From JBEAOO01 sp041164825 (lineage in GTDB: Bacteria > Pseudomonadota > Gammaproteobacteria > Burkholderiales > Burkholderiaceae_C): 22,815 nucleotides of DNA. The position numbers and the translations under genes were made by a program. Positions 1-7,050 of the stretch are shown here, one piece after another. The DNA is taken from positions 1-22,815 of the forward strand of contig JBEAOO010000063.1 of the NCBI GenBank assembly GCA_041164825.1, in the 5' to 3' direction. The notes under the pieces are model-generated. The model worked only from the letters and a program-made list of their open reading frames with translations, was not told the origin of the DNA and did no database searches. Position 1 is the first letter of the stretch. The number at the start of each line of letters is the position of its first letter.

Positions 1-1052
1 AAACCCACCCCGGCCAGCAGCGCAAACGGCAGCTGCAACAGCGGCGCCAGCGCATTGCCCAGCGTGGCGCCAATGAAGAACAACGGCGTCACCTCACCGC
101 CCTTGAAACCCGCGCCCAGCGAGGCCACGGTAAAAGCCAGCTTGGCCGCCCAATCCCACGGCGCCAGCGGCTCGGTGAAGGCCTGCTGGATCACCGGGAT
201 GCCCAGGCCGATGTAGCGCTGGCTGCCCAACGCACACACCGCCAGCGCCACCACCACACCGCCAATGAACGGGCGCAGCGGCGGCTGTGGCACCCAGCGT
301 TTGAAGGCCGCGCTCAGCGCATGTGAAGCCTGCACAAACAGCTTGCCGGTGAGGCCAAACGCCACACCCGCCACGCCCACGGCCAGCAGCGCGACCACGG
401 TGAGGGGCGGCACCGCGCCCACGGCGTAGTGCGTGTGGTGCACGCTCCAAAGCAAGCCCACTTGGTCGGCCACGATGGCGGCCACCACGCAGGGCAGCAA
501 GGCATCGAGCCGCAAGCGCCCGCGCACCAGCACCTCCAGCGCAAACACCGCGCCGGCCAGCGGCGTGCCAAACACCGAAGCAAAACCGGCGGCAATGCCC
601 GCCATCAGCACCACGCGGCGGTCGTCGGGGCCGAACTTGAAGGCGTGGCTGATCTGGTCGGCCAGCGCGCCGCCCATCTGCACCGCCGTGCCCTCGCGGC
701 CCACCGAGGCGCCAAACAAATGCGACAGCACCGTGCTCACCAGCACCAGCGGCGCCATGCGCAGCGGCACGGTCTGCTGCGGGTCGTGGATCTGGTCGAT
801 CAGCAGGTTGTTGCCCGCGTCCACGCCGCGGCCATGGTGTTGGTAGACCCAGCCCACAGCCGCGCCCACCAGCGGCAGGAAGGCGATCAACCACGGCGTG
901 GCTTCACGCGTTCGGGTGGCCCAGTCCAAAGCAAACAGAAACAGCGCTGACGCCGAGCCGGCCAAGCCCGCCACCACCCCGGCCAGCAGCAGCCACTTGG
1001 TGAGGGTGAGCCCGGGCAGCAGGCGGGTGGGACGGGCGGGCGGGTGGCTCAT
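1..1052 (-). CDS. ClC-family antiporter, fluoride (CLC-F) type, 3' end beyond window
   Basis: This is a polytopic inner-membrane ClC transporter. The frame is open from an ATG at 1052 to the window edge, giving 350 codons; the C-terminal helices are missing. Visible family signatures are GNNLL near residue 80, GREGT at 118-122 with the gating glutamate Glu120, and GGEVTPLFF near residue 320. Chloride-type ClCs have GSGIP and GREGP at the first two places. The GNN and GREGT forms are, from my knowledge of the family, typical of the fluoride/proton antiporter branch that protects cells from fluoride. The exported-protein gene lies 156 bp upstream on the same strand, separated by a GC-rich hairpin. 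Family assignment is secure; fluoride specificity is inferred from motifs. Confidence 0.85.
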   Translation of the reverse strand, partial: MSHPPARPTRLLPGLTLTKWLLLAGVVAGLAGSASALFLFALDWATRTREATPWLIAFLPLVGAAVGWVYQHHGRGVDAGNNLLIDQIHDPQQTVPLRMAPLVLVSTVLSHLFGASVGREGTAVQMGGALADQISHAFKFGPDDRRVVLMAGIAAGFASVFGTPLAGAVFALEVLVRGRLRLDALLPCVVAAIVADQVGLLWSVHHTHYAVGAVPPLTVVALLAVGVAGVAFGLTGKLFVQASHALSAAFKRWVPQPPLRPFIGGVVVALAVCALGSQRYIGLGIPVIQQAFTEPLAPWDWAAKLAFTVASLGAGFKGGEVTPLFFIGATLGNALAPLLQLPFALLAGVG

Positions 1053-1107
1053 GGGGTGAGGCAGTCAAAGGTGCTTGGGCGGCATCGCCCGCAAGGCACA
1101 GCGGCCG

Positions 1108-1113
1108 ATGATA
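1108..1113 (-). promoter_or_regulatory. Possible -10 box for the ClC gene
   Basis: Read on the minus strand this is TATCAT, five of six matches to TATAAT, about 55 nt before the ClC start codon. No good -35 box is seen at the usual spacing, so the call is weak. Confidence 0.25.
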
Positions 1114-1164
1114 GTGGCGCCGTCACCGCTTGCCGCTCGACGCAGGCCTCACACCACCGCACAC

Positions 1165-1200
1165 GCCCTCCCCCGCTGAGGGTGAGCTGCGGGGGAGGGC
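1165..1200. repeat. GC-rich hairpin repeat, perfect 12-bp stem
   Basis: GCCCTCCCCCGC at 1165-1176 is perfectly complementary to GCGGGGGAGGGC at 1189-1200, with a 12-nt loop containing GAGGGTGAG. It lies directly after the stop codon of the exported-protein gene and before the ClC gene. There is no T-run, so it resembles a dispersed REP-like hairpin more than an intrinsic terminator. The second cluster of this repeat type is at 9033-9130. Confidence 0.7.
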
Positions 1201-1208
1201 TCAGCCCC

Positions 1209-1997
1209 TCAACCAAACTTGGCAAACAGCTTGCTGTACGGGCCTTTGAGTTGGCCGATGGCTTGGCGGATGGCGGCGGGATCTTGGCTGCGCACGGCGT
1301 CTTGCAGCGTGTCCACCGAGCCGCGCACGACGCGCAGCAGGGCTTGGAACTCGGGGTTGTTGGCCACGTCGGCCGAGGCCTGGGGGGCGAGGCCGCGGGC
1401 CAGGTGGTCGAGTGCGCCCACGGCACCGGCCAACACGATCACGCCCTGCGGGCCGGCGAGCATCTTGGGGCCGTCGAGCATCACCACTTCCATTTGCGCG
1501 TGGTACGCGTTCATGGCGTCGCTGAACACCACCACGCCGTTGCGATGGCGCAGCGCGGCCAGTTGCTCGCGCACGGCTTCGAGTGTGTCGTGGGCCTGGG
1601 GCAGTTGTTGCTTGGCGATCTGCGCTGCGGCGTCGGCGTAGATGGTGTTGACGGCGGCGAGGGTGGCGGCAAAGCCGGTGTCGCGGTCATACGGGGCGGG
1701 CACTTGGGCACCGTAGCGCTGGCCGATGGCGGCCCACGCGGCACGCGCTTGGTCCAGGGCTTGCTGGGCTTCAGCTTGGGTGCCCATGCTGGTCTTGAAG
1801 AGCGCGGCGCGGTAGGGCGCGTAGGCCTGCTGCAGGGCATCGGTGACAGCATCGGCGGCTTGGGTGGCCACGGACGCGCCAAGCAAGACGCACAGGGCCA
1901 GAGCGCGCAGCGCGGGTCGAGATGCTGAACGAGATGCCGAACGGGTTGCCAAAGGGGTTGCCAAAGGGGTTGCCAAATGGGATGTGGAACAGGACAT
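1209..1997 (-). CDS. Exported (periplasmic) protein of unknown function
   Basis: A 262-residue protein that I do not recognise. The ATG at 1997 is preferred over an upstream TTG at 2009 because GGAG sits six bases before it. The N-terminus is a long polar stretch with LATP and RSAS repeats, then a hydrophobic segment (ALRALALCVLLGASVATQA) ending in an ATQA-A type signal peptidase I site near residue 48. The mature part is Ala- and Gln-rich and predicted to be helical (for example LDQARAAWAAIGQRYG and LEAVREQLAALRHRNG). It ends in GPYSKLFAKFG, which looks like a conserved C-terminal motif. No cysteine pairs or heme motifs are visible in the mature part. It is divergent from the rhodanese gene and upstream of the ClC gene; no function is assigned. 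Confidence 0.75.
   Translation of the reverse strand: MSCSTSHLATPLATPLATRSASRSASRPALRALALCVLLGASVATQAADAVTDALQQAYAPYRAALFKTSMGTQAEAQQALDQARAAWAAIGQRYGAQVPAPYDRDTGFAATLAAVNTIYADAAAQIAKQQLPQAHDTLEAVREQLAALRHRNGVVVFSDAMNAYHAQMEVVMLDGPKMLAGPQGVIVLAGAVGALDHLARGLAPQASADVANNPEFQALLRVVRGSVDTLQDAVRSQDPAAIRQAIGQLKGPYSKLFAKFG
1919..1978. repeat. Five 12-bp tandem units inside the exported protein's leader
   Basis: Two copies of GAGATGCYGAAC (1919-1942) are followed by three copies of GGGTTGCCAAA with final G, G, T (1943-1978). On the minus strand they encode the RSAS RSAS and LATP LATP LAT stretches ahead of the hydrophobic signal core. Units of 12 bp keep the frame, so slippage would change only the length of the leader. 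Confidence 0.85.
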
Positions 1998-2127
1998 GGG
2001 GAGCTCCAATAAACGGGGGGAGAGGGAAGACGATGGCGGGCATGGAACCCGTCAAAGCACACTGATTGTTGGCGGCGTGTCGCGCCCGGTGGCTTGACAC
2101 AGCACAAGACTCAGGGGTAAAGAAGCG

Positions 2128-2157
2128 TTGCAGAACGTATACCCGTGTAGGTATATT
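2128..2157 (+). promoter_or_regulatory. Promoter of the rhodanese gene, probably leaderless
   Basis: TTGCAG (2128-2133), an 18-bp spacer and TATATT (2152-2157) form a sigma70-type promoter. The predicted start point, 6-8 nt after the -10 box, falls on the A of the ATG at 2164. No Shine-Dalgarno sequence precedes this ATG. An alternative promoter, TTGACA (2094-2099) with TAAAGA 18 bp later, would give a short leader. Confidence 0.5.
2138..2155. promoter_or_regulatory. Operator-like dyad TATACC-N6-GGTATA
   Basis: TATACC (2138-2143) and GGTATA (2150-2155) form a perfect 6-bp inverted repeat with spacer CGTGTA, overlapping the -10 box of the rhodanese gene. The ATACC/GGTAT form resembles operators of CsoR-family repressors, including the persulfide sensor CstR, which controls sulfurtransferase genes. 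The dyad is seen directly; the regulator family is inferred. No such regulator gene lies in the window. Confidence 0.5.
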
Positions 2158-2163
2158 TCACCC

Positions 2164-2571
2164 ATGAACAAACGCATCTTTTTGACGGCCGCGATGGTGG
2201 CCTGGGCCGGCGGGCTGGTGGCCTGCGCGCCGGCCGAGGCGGCCTTGCCCTCGGTGACGGTGGATGAAGCACGGGCGGCCACGGCAGCGGGCAAAGCGGT
2301 GCTGATCGACATCCGCGAGCCCGAGGAGCACGCACGCGGTGTGGCGGCGGGCGCCAAGCTGCTGCCCATGAGCCAGATGGGCGGCCGACTGAGCGAGATT
2401 CCCAGCGACCCAGGCACCCCAGTGCTGCTGATCTGCAACACGCAAAACCGCTCAACCGCAGCGCTCAAGCAATTGCGCGCACGGCCGGGCTACGAGCATC
2501 TGCGCTTTGTCGAGGGCGGCATGAGCGAGTGGGTGCGACGCGGGCTGCCGGTGATACCGCCCAGCAGGTGA
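2164..2571 (+). CDS. Rhodanese-domain lipoprotein
   Basis: A 135-residue single-domain rhodanese-like protein, a sulfurtransferase or sulfur carrier. The ATG at 2164 begins MNKRIFLTAAMVAWAGG, a typical signal sequence, followed by LVAC, a lipobox, so the mature protein should be attached to a membrane on the periplasmic side. The rhodanese fold is recognised from VLIDIREPEEHARG in the first half and the active-site loop CNTQNRS, whose Cys would carry the persulfide. C-terminal EGGMSEWVRRGLPV is also typical. An in-frame TTG further upstream was rejected because it lies inside the promoter. The gene converges on the operon ending at 2675. The promoter dyad suggests control by a sulfur or metal sensor. 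Confidence 0.88.
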   Translation: MNKRIFLTAAMVAWAGGLVACAPAEAALPSVTVDEARAATAAGKAVLIDIREPEEHARGVAAGAKLLPMSQMGGRLSEIPSDPGTPVLLICNTQNRSTAALKQLRARPGYEHLRFVEGGMSEWVRRGLPVIPPSR

Positions 2572-2674
2572 GGCGACGGGCACAGCCTCTCGCTGGGGCT
2601 GGCGTTCAAGCGCACCAGTGATGCTGGGCCGGACAGCGCGGATCGCAGCACTGGGCGTGCTGGGGTGCACCGCA

Positions 2675-3772
2675 TCAGGCTGCGCTTAACTCAGCTGCCA
2701 CCGGCCGCGCCAACCCCGCCCACTGCTCACGCAACCATGCCGCGCAGGCCAGGTTGTTGCTCCAGATGGAGTAGCGCCCGCCACCGCCGTAGTCGGCAAA
2801 GGGGATGAACTCACAGCTCACTTGCTGGGGCGACGACTCGGGGTGGGCGCGCATGTAGGCGAGCAGGTCGGTGACGGCTTGCTTCCAAGGTGCCAGGCGC
2901 TCGGCCTGCCAGTCGGTGTGGAAGCTGCCCGCAGGCGGCTGCACAAAGGGGTATTGGATGGCGCGGCCGGGCAGGTCGCGGCGGCGGCGGGCGGCGGCGT
3001 TGTGGCTCACGCCGGGCGCGACGCTGCGGGTGTGGGCGTGGGCCACCCAGCCCTCGCGCAGCCACTGGGTGTAGAGCGTGGTGGCGTGGCCGGGGGCCAG
3101 CAGCGCAGCGGCGCCGCCCGGCTCATCGGCCAAGCCGCTCAGGGCCAACTCGGCCGCGTGGCCGATTTTGAAGATGAGGTGGGAATGGTCGAGCGTGAGG
3201 CGCAACTTGACGTTGCGGCGCGCCAGCAGCTCGGCCACGCGCTCGATGCGGTGGAACTGCTCGCTCCACATGTCCACGTGCACTTCGAGCGTGGGCAGGC
3301 AGCCCACGGGCTCGCCGTGCGCCAGGGCGTCGACAAAGAAGTCGGCCACCTGCGCGTCGCTGATGGGCTGGCCATCGCCCCCGCGCGAGAACAGCTGCAT
3401 GTTGAACACCCGCGCGCCCAGCTTGCCGCCAGTGGCCAGGCCCCAGCGCATGCGCGCTTCGTCTTGGCCCGCAGTGAAGATGCCGCCAAACACGCGGATG
3501 GGCAGGCCCAGGCGCTCGACCCAGTCGAAGTACGGCGCGAAGTCTTCGCCCGGGTCGATGTTCTTCTCGATGTAGTCGAACGCGCCGCTGTGCTTGACCC
3601 AGGCCATGCGCGTGGGCGCTTGCGGGGTGCGGATGCCGTCGTGGATCAGCACGCCGTCGAGGTTGATGCCGATGGGCAGCGAACCAGACAACAAACTCGG
3701 CAACGATGCCGATGCCGAACCGGATTCAGGCGCCGCCACCGCGGACGCCGCGGCGGGGGCGCCGGGCCTCAC
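2675..3772 (-). CDS. Xylose-isomerase-like TIM-barrel protein
   Basis: A protein of about 365 residues of the sugar phosphate isomerase/epimerase fold. GTG at 3772 is chosen because it overlaps the purU stop as GTGA, implying translational coupling; a GTG at 3826 would overlap purU by 58 bp. The first 30 residues are low-complexity (Ala/Ser/Pro), so the folded part starts near LPIGINLDG. Probable metal ligands are Glu163 (LEVHVD), Asp195 (LTLDHSH), His245 or His247 (AHAHTR) and Glu321 (CEFIPFADYGGGG). It is somewhat longer than IolI-type barrels. It is the last gene of the operon with purU, the PanB-like gene and the flavoprotein. The substrate cannot be told from sequence. Confidence 0.8.
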   Translation of the reverse strand: MRPGAPAAASAVAAPESGSASASLPSLLSGSLPIGINLDGVLIHDGIRTPQAPTRMAWVKHSGAFDYIEKNIDPGEDFAPYFDWVERLGLPIRVFGGIFTAGQDEARMRWGLATGGKLGARVFNMQLFSRGGDGQPISDAQVADFFVDALAHGEPVGCLPTLEVHVDMWSEQFHRIERVAELLARRNVKLRLTLDHSHLIFKIGHAAELALSGLADEPGGAAALLAPGHATTLYTQWLREGWVAHAHTRSVAPGVSHNAAARRRRDLPGRAIQYPFVQPPAGSFHTDWQAERLAPWKQAVTDLLAYMRAHPESSPQQVSCEFIPFADYGGGGRYSIWSNNLACAAWLREQWAGLARPVAAELSAA

Positions 3773-4617
3773 TTGAAGACCACCGTCTTGTGACCGTTGA
3801 GCAGCACGCGGTGTTCGCTGTGCCACTTGACGGCGCGGGCCAGCACCTGGCTCTCGGTGTCGCGGCCGATGCTGGTGAGGTCTTCGGCGGTCATGGCGTG
3901 GTCGGCGCGGGCCACGTCTTGCTCAATGATCGGGCCTTCGTCGAGGTCGGCCGTCACGTAGTGGGCGGTGGCGCCGATCAGCTTCACGCCGCGGTCGTGC
4001 GCCTGGTAGTAGGGGCGCGCGCCCTTGAAGCTGGGCAAGAAGCTGTGGTGGATGTTGATGGCGCGGCCGCTCAGCGCGCGGCACATGTTGTCGCTCAGCA
4101 CCTGCATGTAGCGGGCGAGCACCACGAGCTCGGCGCCTTCGTTGCGGATCACATCGAGCTGGCGCGCTTCGGCCTCGGGCTTGGTGGCCGCGGTGACGGG
4201 GATGTGGTGGAACGGGATGTTGTAGCTGGCCGCGAGTTGGTAGAAATCGCGGTGGTTGCTGACGATGGCGGCCACGTCGATGGGCAGCAGGCCGCTCTTC
4301 CAGCGGAACAACAAATCGTTGATGCAGTGGCCGTGCTGGCTGACCATGATGACGGTGCGCATGCGCTTGGCGGCTTGCCGCAGCTCAATGCTCATTTGCC
4401 ATTCGGCGGCCAGCGCGTTGAGCGCGCCTTCGAGATCGGCTTGCGAGGACGCGCCGTTGGCGAACTGCACGCGCATGAAGAACAGGCCCGTGGCGGCGTC
4501 GTTGTACTGCGCGGCTTCTTCGATGTTGGCGCCGTGTTGCAGCAGCAGGCCCGACACGCCGTGCACGATGCCGGGCTTGTCGGGGCAGGAGAGGGTCAGA
4601 ACGTATTTGTCGGCCAT
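3769..4617 (-). CDS. purU: Formyltetrahydrofolate deformylase PurU
   Basis: PurU hydrolyses 10-formyl-THF to formate and THF, supplying formate or regenerating free folate. The 282-residue length is normal for the family. Residues 1-85 are an N-terminal ACT domain (YVLTLSCPDKPGIVHGVSGLL). The rest is a formyltransferase domain with VSQHGHCINDLL, the catalytic motif NIHHSFLPSF (Asn188, His190) and ADLDEGPI (Asp226). The ATG at 4617 begins MADKYVLTLSCPD, as usual. It lies 46 bp after the PanB-like gene and overlaps the next gene by 4 nt. In several proteobacteria, extra purU copies sit beside oxidative demethylation genes, where they dispose of folate-bound C1 units; the flavoprotein in this operon is compatible with that. 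Confidence 0.95.
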   Translation of the reverse strand: MADKYVLTLSCPDKPGIVHGVSGLLLQHGANIEEAAQYNDAATGLFFMRVQFANGASSQADLEGALNALAAEWQMSIELRQAAKRMRTVIMVSQHGHCINDLLFRWKSGLLPIDVAAIVSNHRDFYQLAASYNIPFHHIPVTAATKPEAEARQLDVIRNEGAELVVLARYMQVLSDNMCRALSGRAINIHHSFLPSFKGARPYYQAHDRGVKLIGATAHYVTADLDEGPIIEQDVARADHAMTAEDLTSIGRDTESQVLARAVKWHSEHRVLLNGHKTVVFK

Positions 4618-4663
4618 GGTGTGTCGATGGATCGGTCGTGGGTGGGGTCGGGGTCGGGGCGGC

Positions 4664-5461
4664 TCAGGCGCTGAGCAGGCGCTGGAACTTGTCCAGCTCT
4701 TCCGGCGAGATGCCCACCTCGTGTTGCGACTGCGGGTATTGGCCGGAGCTCACATCGCTGTTGAACTCGGCAAAGGCCTTCACGCGCTCGGCTTGCAGGC
4801 GATCGTACTCGGCGGCGAAGTTGCGGTAGGTCTTGGCGTGGCGCGGCACGTGGCCGCGGTTGGCGCCCAGCACGTCGTCGGCAAACAGGTATTGCGCGTC
4901 GCCACCGGCGCCGGCGCCCATCGAGATCAGCAGCAGGCTGGTGCGCTGCGAGATCAGCGTGGCGACGGCCGAGGGCACGACTTCGATCTCGGCGGCAAAA
5001 GCACCCGCGGCCTCCAGCGCCTCAACCTGGCGCAGCACCAGCAGGGCCGATTCGGCGGTTTTGCCCACGGCTTTGAAGCCGCCCGTCCAGGTGGCTTGCG
5101 AAGGGATCAACCCGCTGTGGCCACACACCGGAATGCCCTCGTCGCGCAAGCGCCGCACGATGCCCATGCTGGCAGCGCAATACACGGCATCGCCCCCGGC
5201 CTTCATGGCCTGGAAGGCGGCGCGCAGGTACTCCTCGGCGGTGACGAAATCGCCGTACTCCAGGCCGGGGATGGCAAACAAGGTGGGTGCGGCTTCGCGA
5301 AACGCCGGGCCAAGCAGCGCGGGTGGTACCGAGGCCAGGTCGATGCCGGCTTGCTGCGCGGCGGCGGCTTCGTCCAGCGTTTCGACGCGCAGCATGCTGA
5401 GTTGGCGCTGGCCTTTGAGGGCGCGCAGGTCGGCGATGGTGGGGCGATGGGGTTTTTTCAT
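4664..5461 (-). CDS. Divergent PanB-like protein (ketopantoate hydroxymethyltransferase family)
   Basis: A 265-residue protein that aligns along its length with PanB: VCGHSGLIP, GGFKAVGK, LEAAGAFAAEIEVVP, MGAGAGGDAQ and GHVPRHAKTY all match. The general-base glutamate is kept (Glu160 in EVVP). The three acidic metal ligands of true PanB are not: GDS is replaced by VPP (45-47), ADLP by AIPG (63-66) and KIEGG by YCAAS (94-98). It therefore probably does not perform the Mg-dependent pantothenate reaction and should not be named panB without proof. The ATG at 5461 starts MKKPHRPT; upstream in-frame codons lack family similarity. Its placement next to purU suggests a role connected to C1 chemistry, which is inference. 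Confidence 0.8.
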   Translation of the reverse strand: MKKPHRPTIADLRALKGQRQLSMLRVETLDEAAAAQQAGIDLASVPPALLGPAFREAAPTLFAIPGLEYGDFVTAEEYLRAAFQAMKAGGDAVYCAASMGIVRRLRDEGIPVCGHSGLIPSQATWTGGFKAVGKTAESALLVLRQVEALEAAGAFAAEIEVVPSAVATLISQRTSLLLISMGAGAGGDAQYLFADDVLGANRGHVPRHAKTYRNFAAEYDRLQAERVKAFAEFNSDVSSGQYPQSQHEVGISPEELDKFQRLLSA

Positions 5462-5525
5462 GGTCTGCTTTCCTGCCGGTTCAGCGGCGTGCGGTTCAGT
5501 GCGGTGAGCTGCTGAGCGCGAGCGC

Positions 5526-6788
5526 TCACCAGAGTGATTTGAGTTTGACGGCGGGGTCTGCCAGCGCCGCCGCATCGGGCCGGCTGCCGCGCTCCACCAT
5601 CACGCGGGCGAGCTTGAGTTCTTTCGCCACAGCGCTGGCCGGGCCGAAGCCGCTGACGCCCACCACGCGGCCATCGGCGTCGAGGTGGAAGCCGATGTGG
5701 GCCTCGTTTTCAGCCTCGCCGCCGAGCGCGCGCTCGACCACGCGGGCGGCCAGCGCGGGCTCGCCCGTCACTTGCAGTTGGTGGCCGTATTGGTCAGACC
5801 AAAACCAGGGGGTGGCGGCGTAACGCTCTTGCGCGCCGAGCATGTTGCGCGCGGCCAGCTGGGCTTGGGTTTCGGCGTTGTGCCAGGTCTCTTGGCGGAT
5901 CGGCTGGCCCGACACCGCGCTCGGAAACTCCACCACATCACCCGCCGCCCAGATGCCGGGCGCGCTGGTGCTGAGGTCGGCGTTGACGCGGATGCCACGG
6001 CCCAGCGTCAGCCCCGCCGCGCGCGCCAGCGCCACATCGGGCTCGATGCCGATGCCGACCACCACGGTGTCGGCGGGCAAGCGCTTGCCGTTGTCGAGCA
6101 GCACGCTGAGCGCACCTTCAGCGGCATCCACCGCATCGATCTGCGTGGGGCCGTGGCCCAGGCGCACGTCCACGCCCTGCGCGCGATGCAGCGCCAGCAC
6201 CTGCGCGCCAATGCGCTCGGGCACCGCGCGGCCGAGCAGGCGCGGCGCGCCTTCAACCACCGTGACGGCGCAACCCCGTTTGCGCGCCGACGCGGCCACT
6301 TCCAAACCGATGAAACCGCCGCCAATGATGACCAGGCGCGAGCCCGCGGTGAGGCGCGCCGACAAGGCCGCAGCGTCGTCGAGCGTGCGCAGGCCGAGCA
6401 CGCCGGGCAGCTCAGCCCCGGGAATGCTGAGCTGGCGCAGCGTGCCGCCAGTGGCCAGCAGCAGCGCGCTGTAGGGCAGGCGCTCGCTGTCGTTCAACGT
6501 GACTTCGCGCGCGGCCGCATCGATGGCGGTGACGCGGGCATGGCGGTGCTGAATGCCTTTGTCGGCCAGCGCCTCCACGCCACCGAGTTGGCAGCTGGCG
6601 GCGGTTTGCTCGCCGGTCAACACGCCTTTGGACAGCGGCGGGCGCTCGTACGGCAAATGGGGTTCGGCGCCGATCAACACGATGTCGCCCGCCCAGCCGC
6701 CCTCGCGCAGGGCCAGCGCGGCGCGACCGCCCACATGGCCGGCGCCCACGATGACCATGGGCGATGTGCGTTGAGGGGTGGTGGTCAT
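5526..6788 (-). CDS. FAD/NAD(P)-dependent ferredoxin- or rubredoxin-reductase-type flavoprotein
   Basis: A 420-residue protein of the putidaredoxin/rubredoxin reductase family, which passes electrons from NAD(P)H to a small iron-sulfur protein serving an oxygenase. It has an N-terminal FAD motif (VIVGAGHVGG, residues 12-21), the PYERPPLSK motif near residue 47, a second dinucleotide motif (IIGGGFIGLEVA, about 154-165), the FAD-closing APGIWAAGDV motif and a C-terminal reductase domain (TPWFWSDQYGHQLQ). The start is the ATG at 6788. It is the first gene of a four-gene minus-strand operon and has a good promoter upstream. No oxygenase or ferredoxin gene is in the window, so its partner is unknown. 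Confidence 0.88.
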   Translation of the reverse strand: MTTTPQRTSPMVIVGAGHVGGRAALALREGGWAGDIVLIGAEPHLPYERPPLSKGVLTGEQTAASCQLGGVEALADKGIQHRHARVTAIDAAAREVTLNDSERLPYSALLLATGGTLRQLSIPGAELPGVLGLRTLDDAAALSARLTAGSRLVIIGGGFIGLEVAASARKRGCAVTVVEGAPRLLGRAVPERIGAQVLALHRAQGVDVRLGHGPTQIDAVDAAEGALSVLLDNGKRLPADTVVVGIGIEPDVALARAAGLTLGRGIRVNADLSTSAPGIWAAGDVVEFPSAVSGQPIRQETWHNAETQAQLAARNMLGAQERYAATPWFWSDQYGHQLQVTGEPALAARVVERALGGEAENEAHIGFHLDADGRVVGVSGFGPASAVAKELKLARVMVERGSRPDAAALADPAVKLKSLW

Positions 6789-6877
6789 GGTGTGCAAGAT
6801 GTGGTCAAAACAGGGAAATCTGGGGTTGCCGCCGATCGCCAGCGCGGCCAATCCGGGTCAGGATGCAGAGGCCGTGA

Positions 6878-6907
6878 ATTCTAGGAATCGCGCCTCGTGT
6901 ATTGCAA
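6878..6907 (-). promoter_or_regulatory. Promoter of the flavoprotein-PanB-like-purU-TIM operon
   Basis: On the minus strand TTGCAA (6907-6902), an 18-bp spacer and TAGAAT (6883-6878) form a convincing sigma70 promoter, giving a leader of about 80 nt before 6788. Its -35 box is next to the operator-like repeats at 6913-6947, so the same regulator could act on both divergent promoters. Confidence 0.55.
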
Positions 6908-6912
6908 CTGAA

Positions 6913-6947
6913 TTTCCATTTTTATTCGTCATGGAAAACCCAGTTCC
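6913..6947. promoter_or_regulatory. RpiR/IolR-type operator repeats in the rpiR promoter
   Basis: TTTCCAT (6913-6919) and ATGGAAA (6931-6937) form a 7-bp inverted repeat with an 11-bp spacer. GGAA (6933-6936) and TTCC (6944-6947) form a second one with a 7-bp spacer, close to the GGAA-N6-TTCC form described for rhizobial IolR. The word CTGAATTTC at 6908-6916 recurs at 10132-10140 in front of iolG. Autoregulation by the RpiR protein encoded at 7051 is the simplest reading. Confidence 0.5.
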
Positions 6948-6971
6948 ACACGAAATAGCAGTCGATAGAAT
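6943..6971 (+). promoter_or_regulatory. Promoter of the RpiR-family regulator
   Basis: GTTCCA (6943-6948), a 17-bp spacer and TAGAAT (6966-6971). The -35 box contains the TTCC half of the operator, the same layout as at the iolG promoter (TTTCCA, 17 bp, TATAGT). Confidence 0.5.
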
Positions 6972-6988
6972 TTGCCCGAGCATCCATT

Positions 6989-7015
6989 GGGGCCGCGCCC
7001 GCGCAGGGCGGCCCC
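6989..7015 (+). other. GC hairpin in the leader of the RpiR gene
   Basis: GGGGCCGC (6989-6996) pairs with GCGGCCCC (7008-7015), and GCCC/GGGC inside it can also pair. The hairpin lies in the predicted 70-nt leader, before the TTG start. It could slow translation; no T-run follows it. Confidence 0.45.
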
Positions 7016-7050
7016 CACACTTCGAACCCGCAGACCGATGAGGCAAGCGT

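Noticed and set aside
94..894. Long minus-strand reading frame rich in Arg and Gly
   Set aside because: It is an out-of-frame shadow of the ClC gene; the real frame is open through the window edge and has ClC motifs.
2128..2163. Upstream TTG start for the rhodanese protein
   Set aside because: It coincides with the -35 box and would add a non-signal-like sequence before a normal lipoprotein signal starting at 2164.
3773..3826. GTG at 3826 as start of the TIM-barrel gene
   Set aside because: It would overlap purU by 58 bp with a poor-complexity extension; GTG at 3772 gives a 4-bp stop/start overlap.
4664..5461. Naming the gene panB
   Set aside because: The metal ligands of PanB are missing, so the standard function is doubtful.
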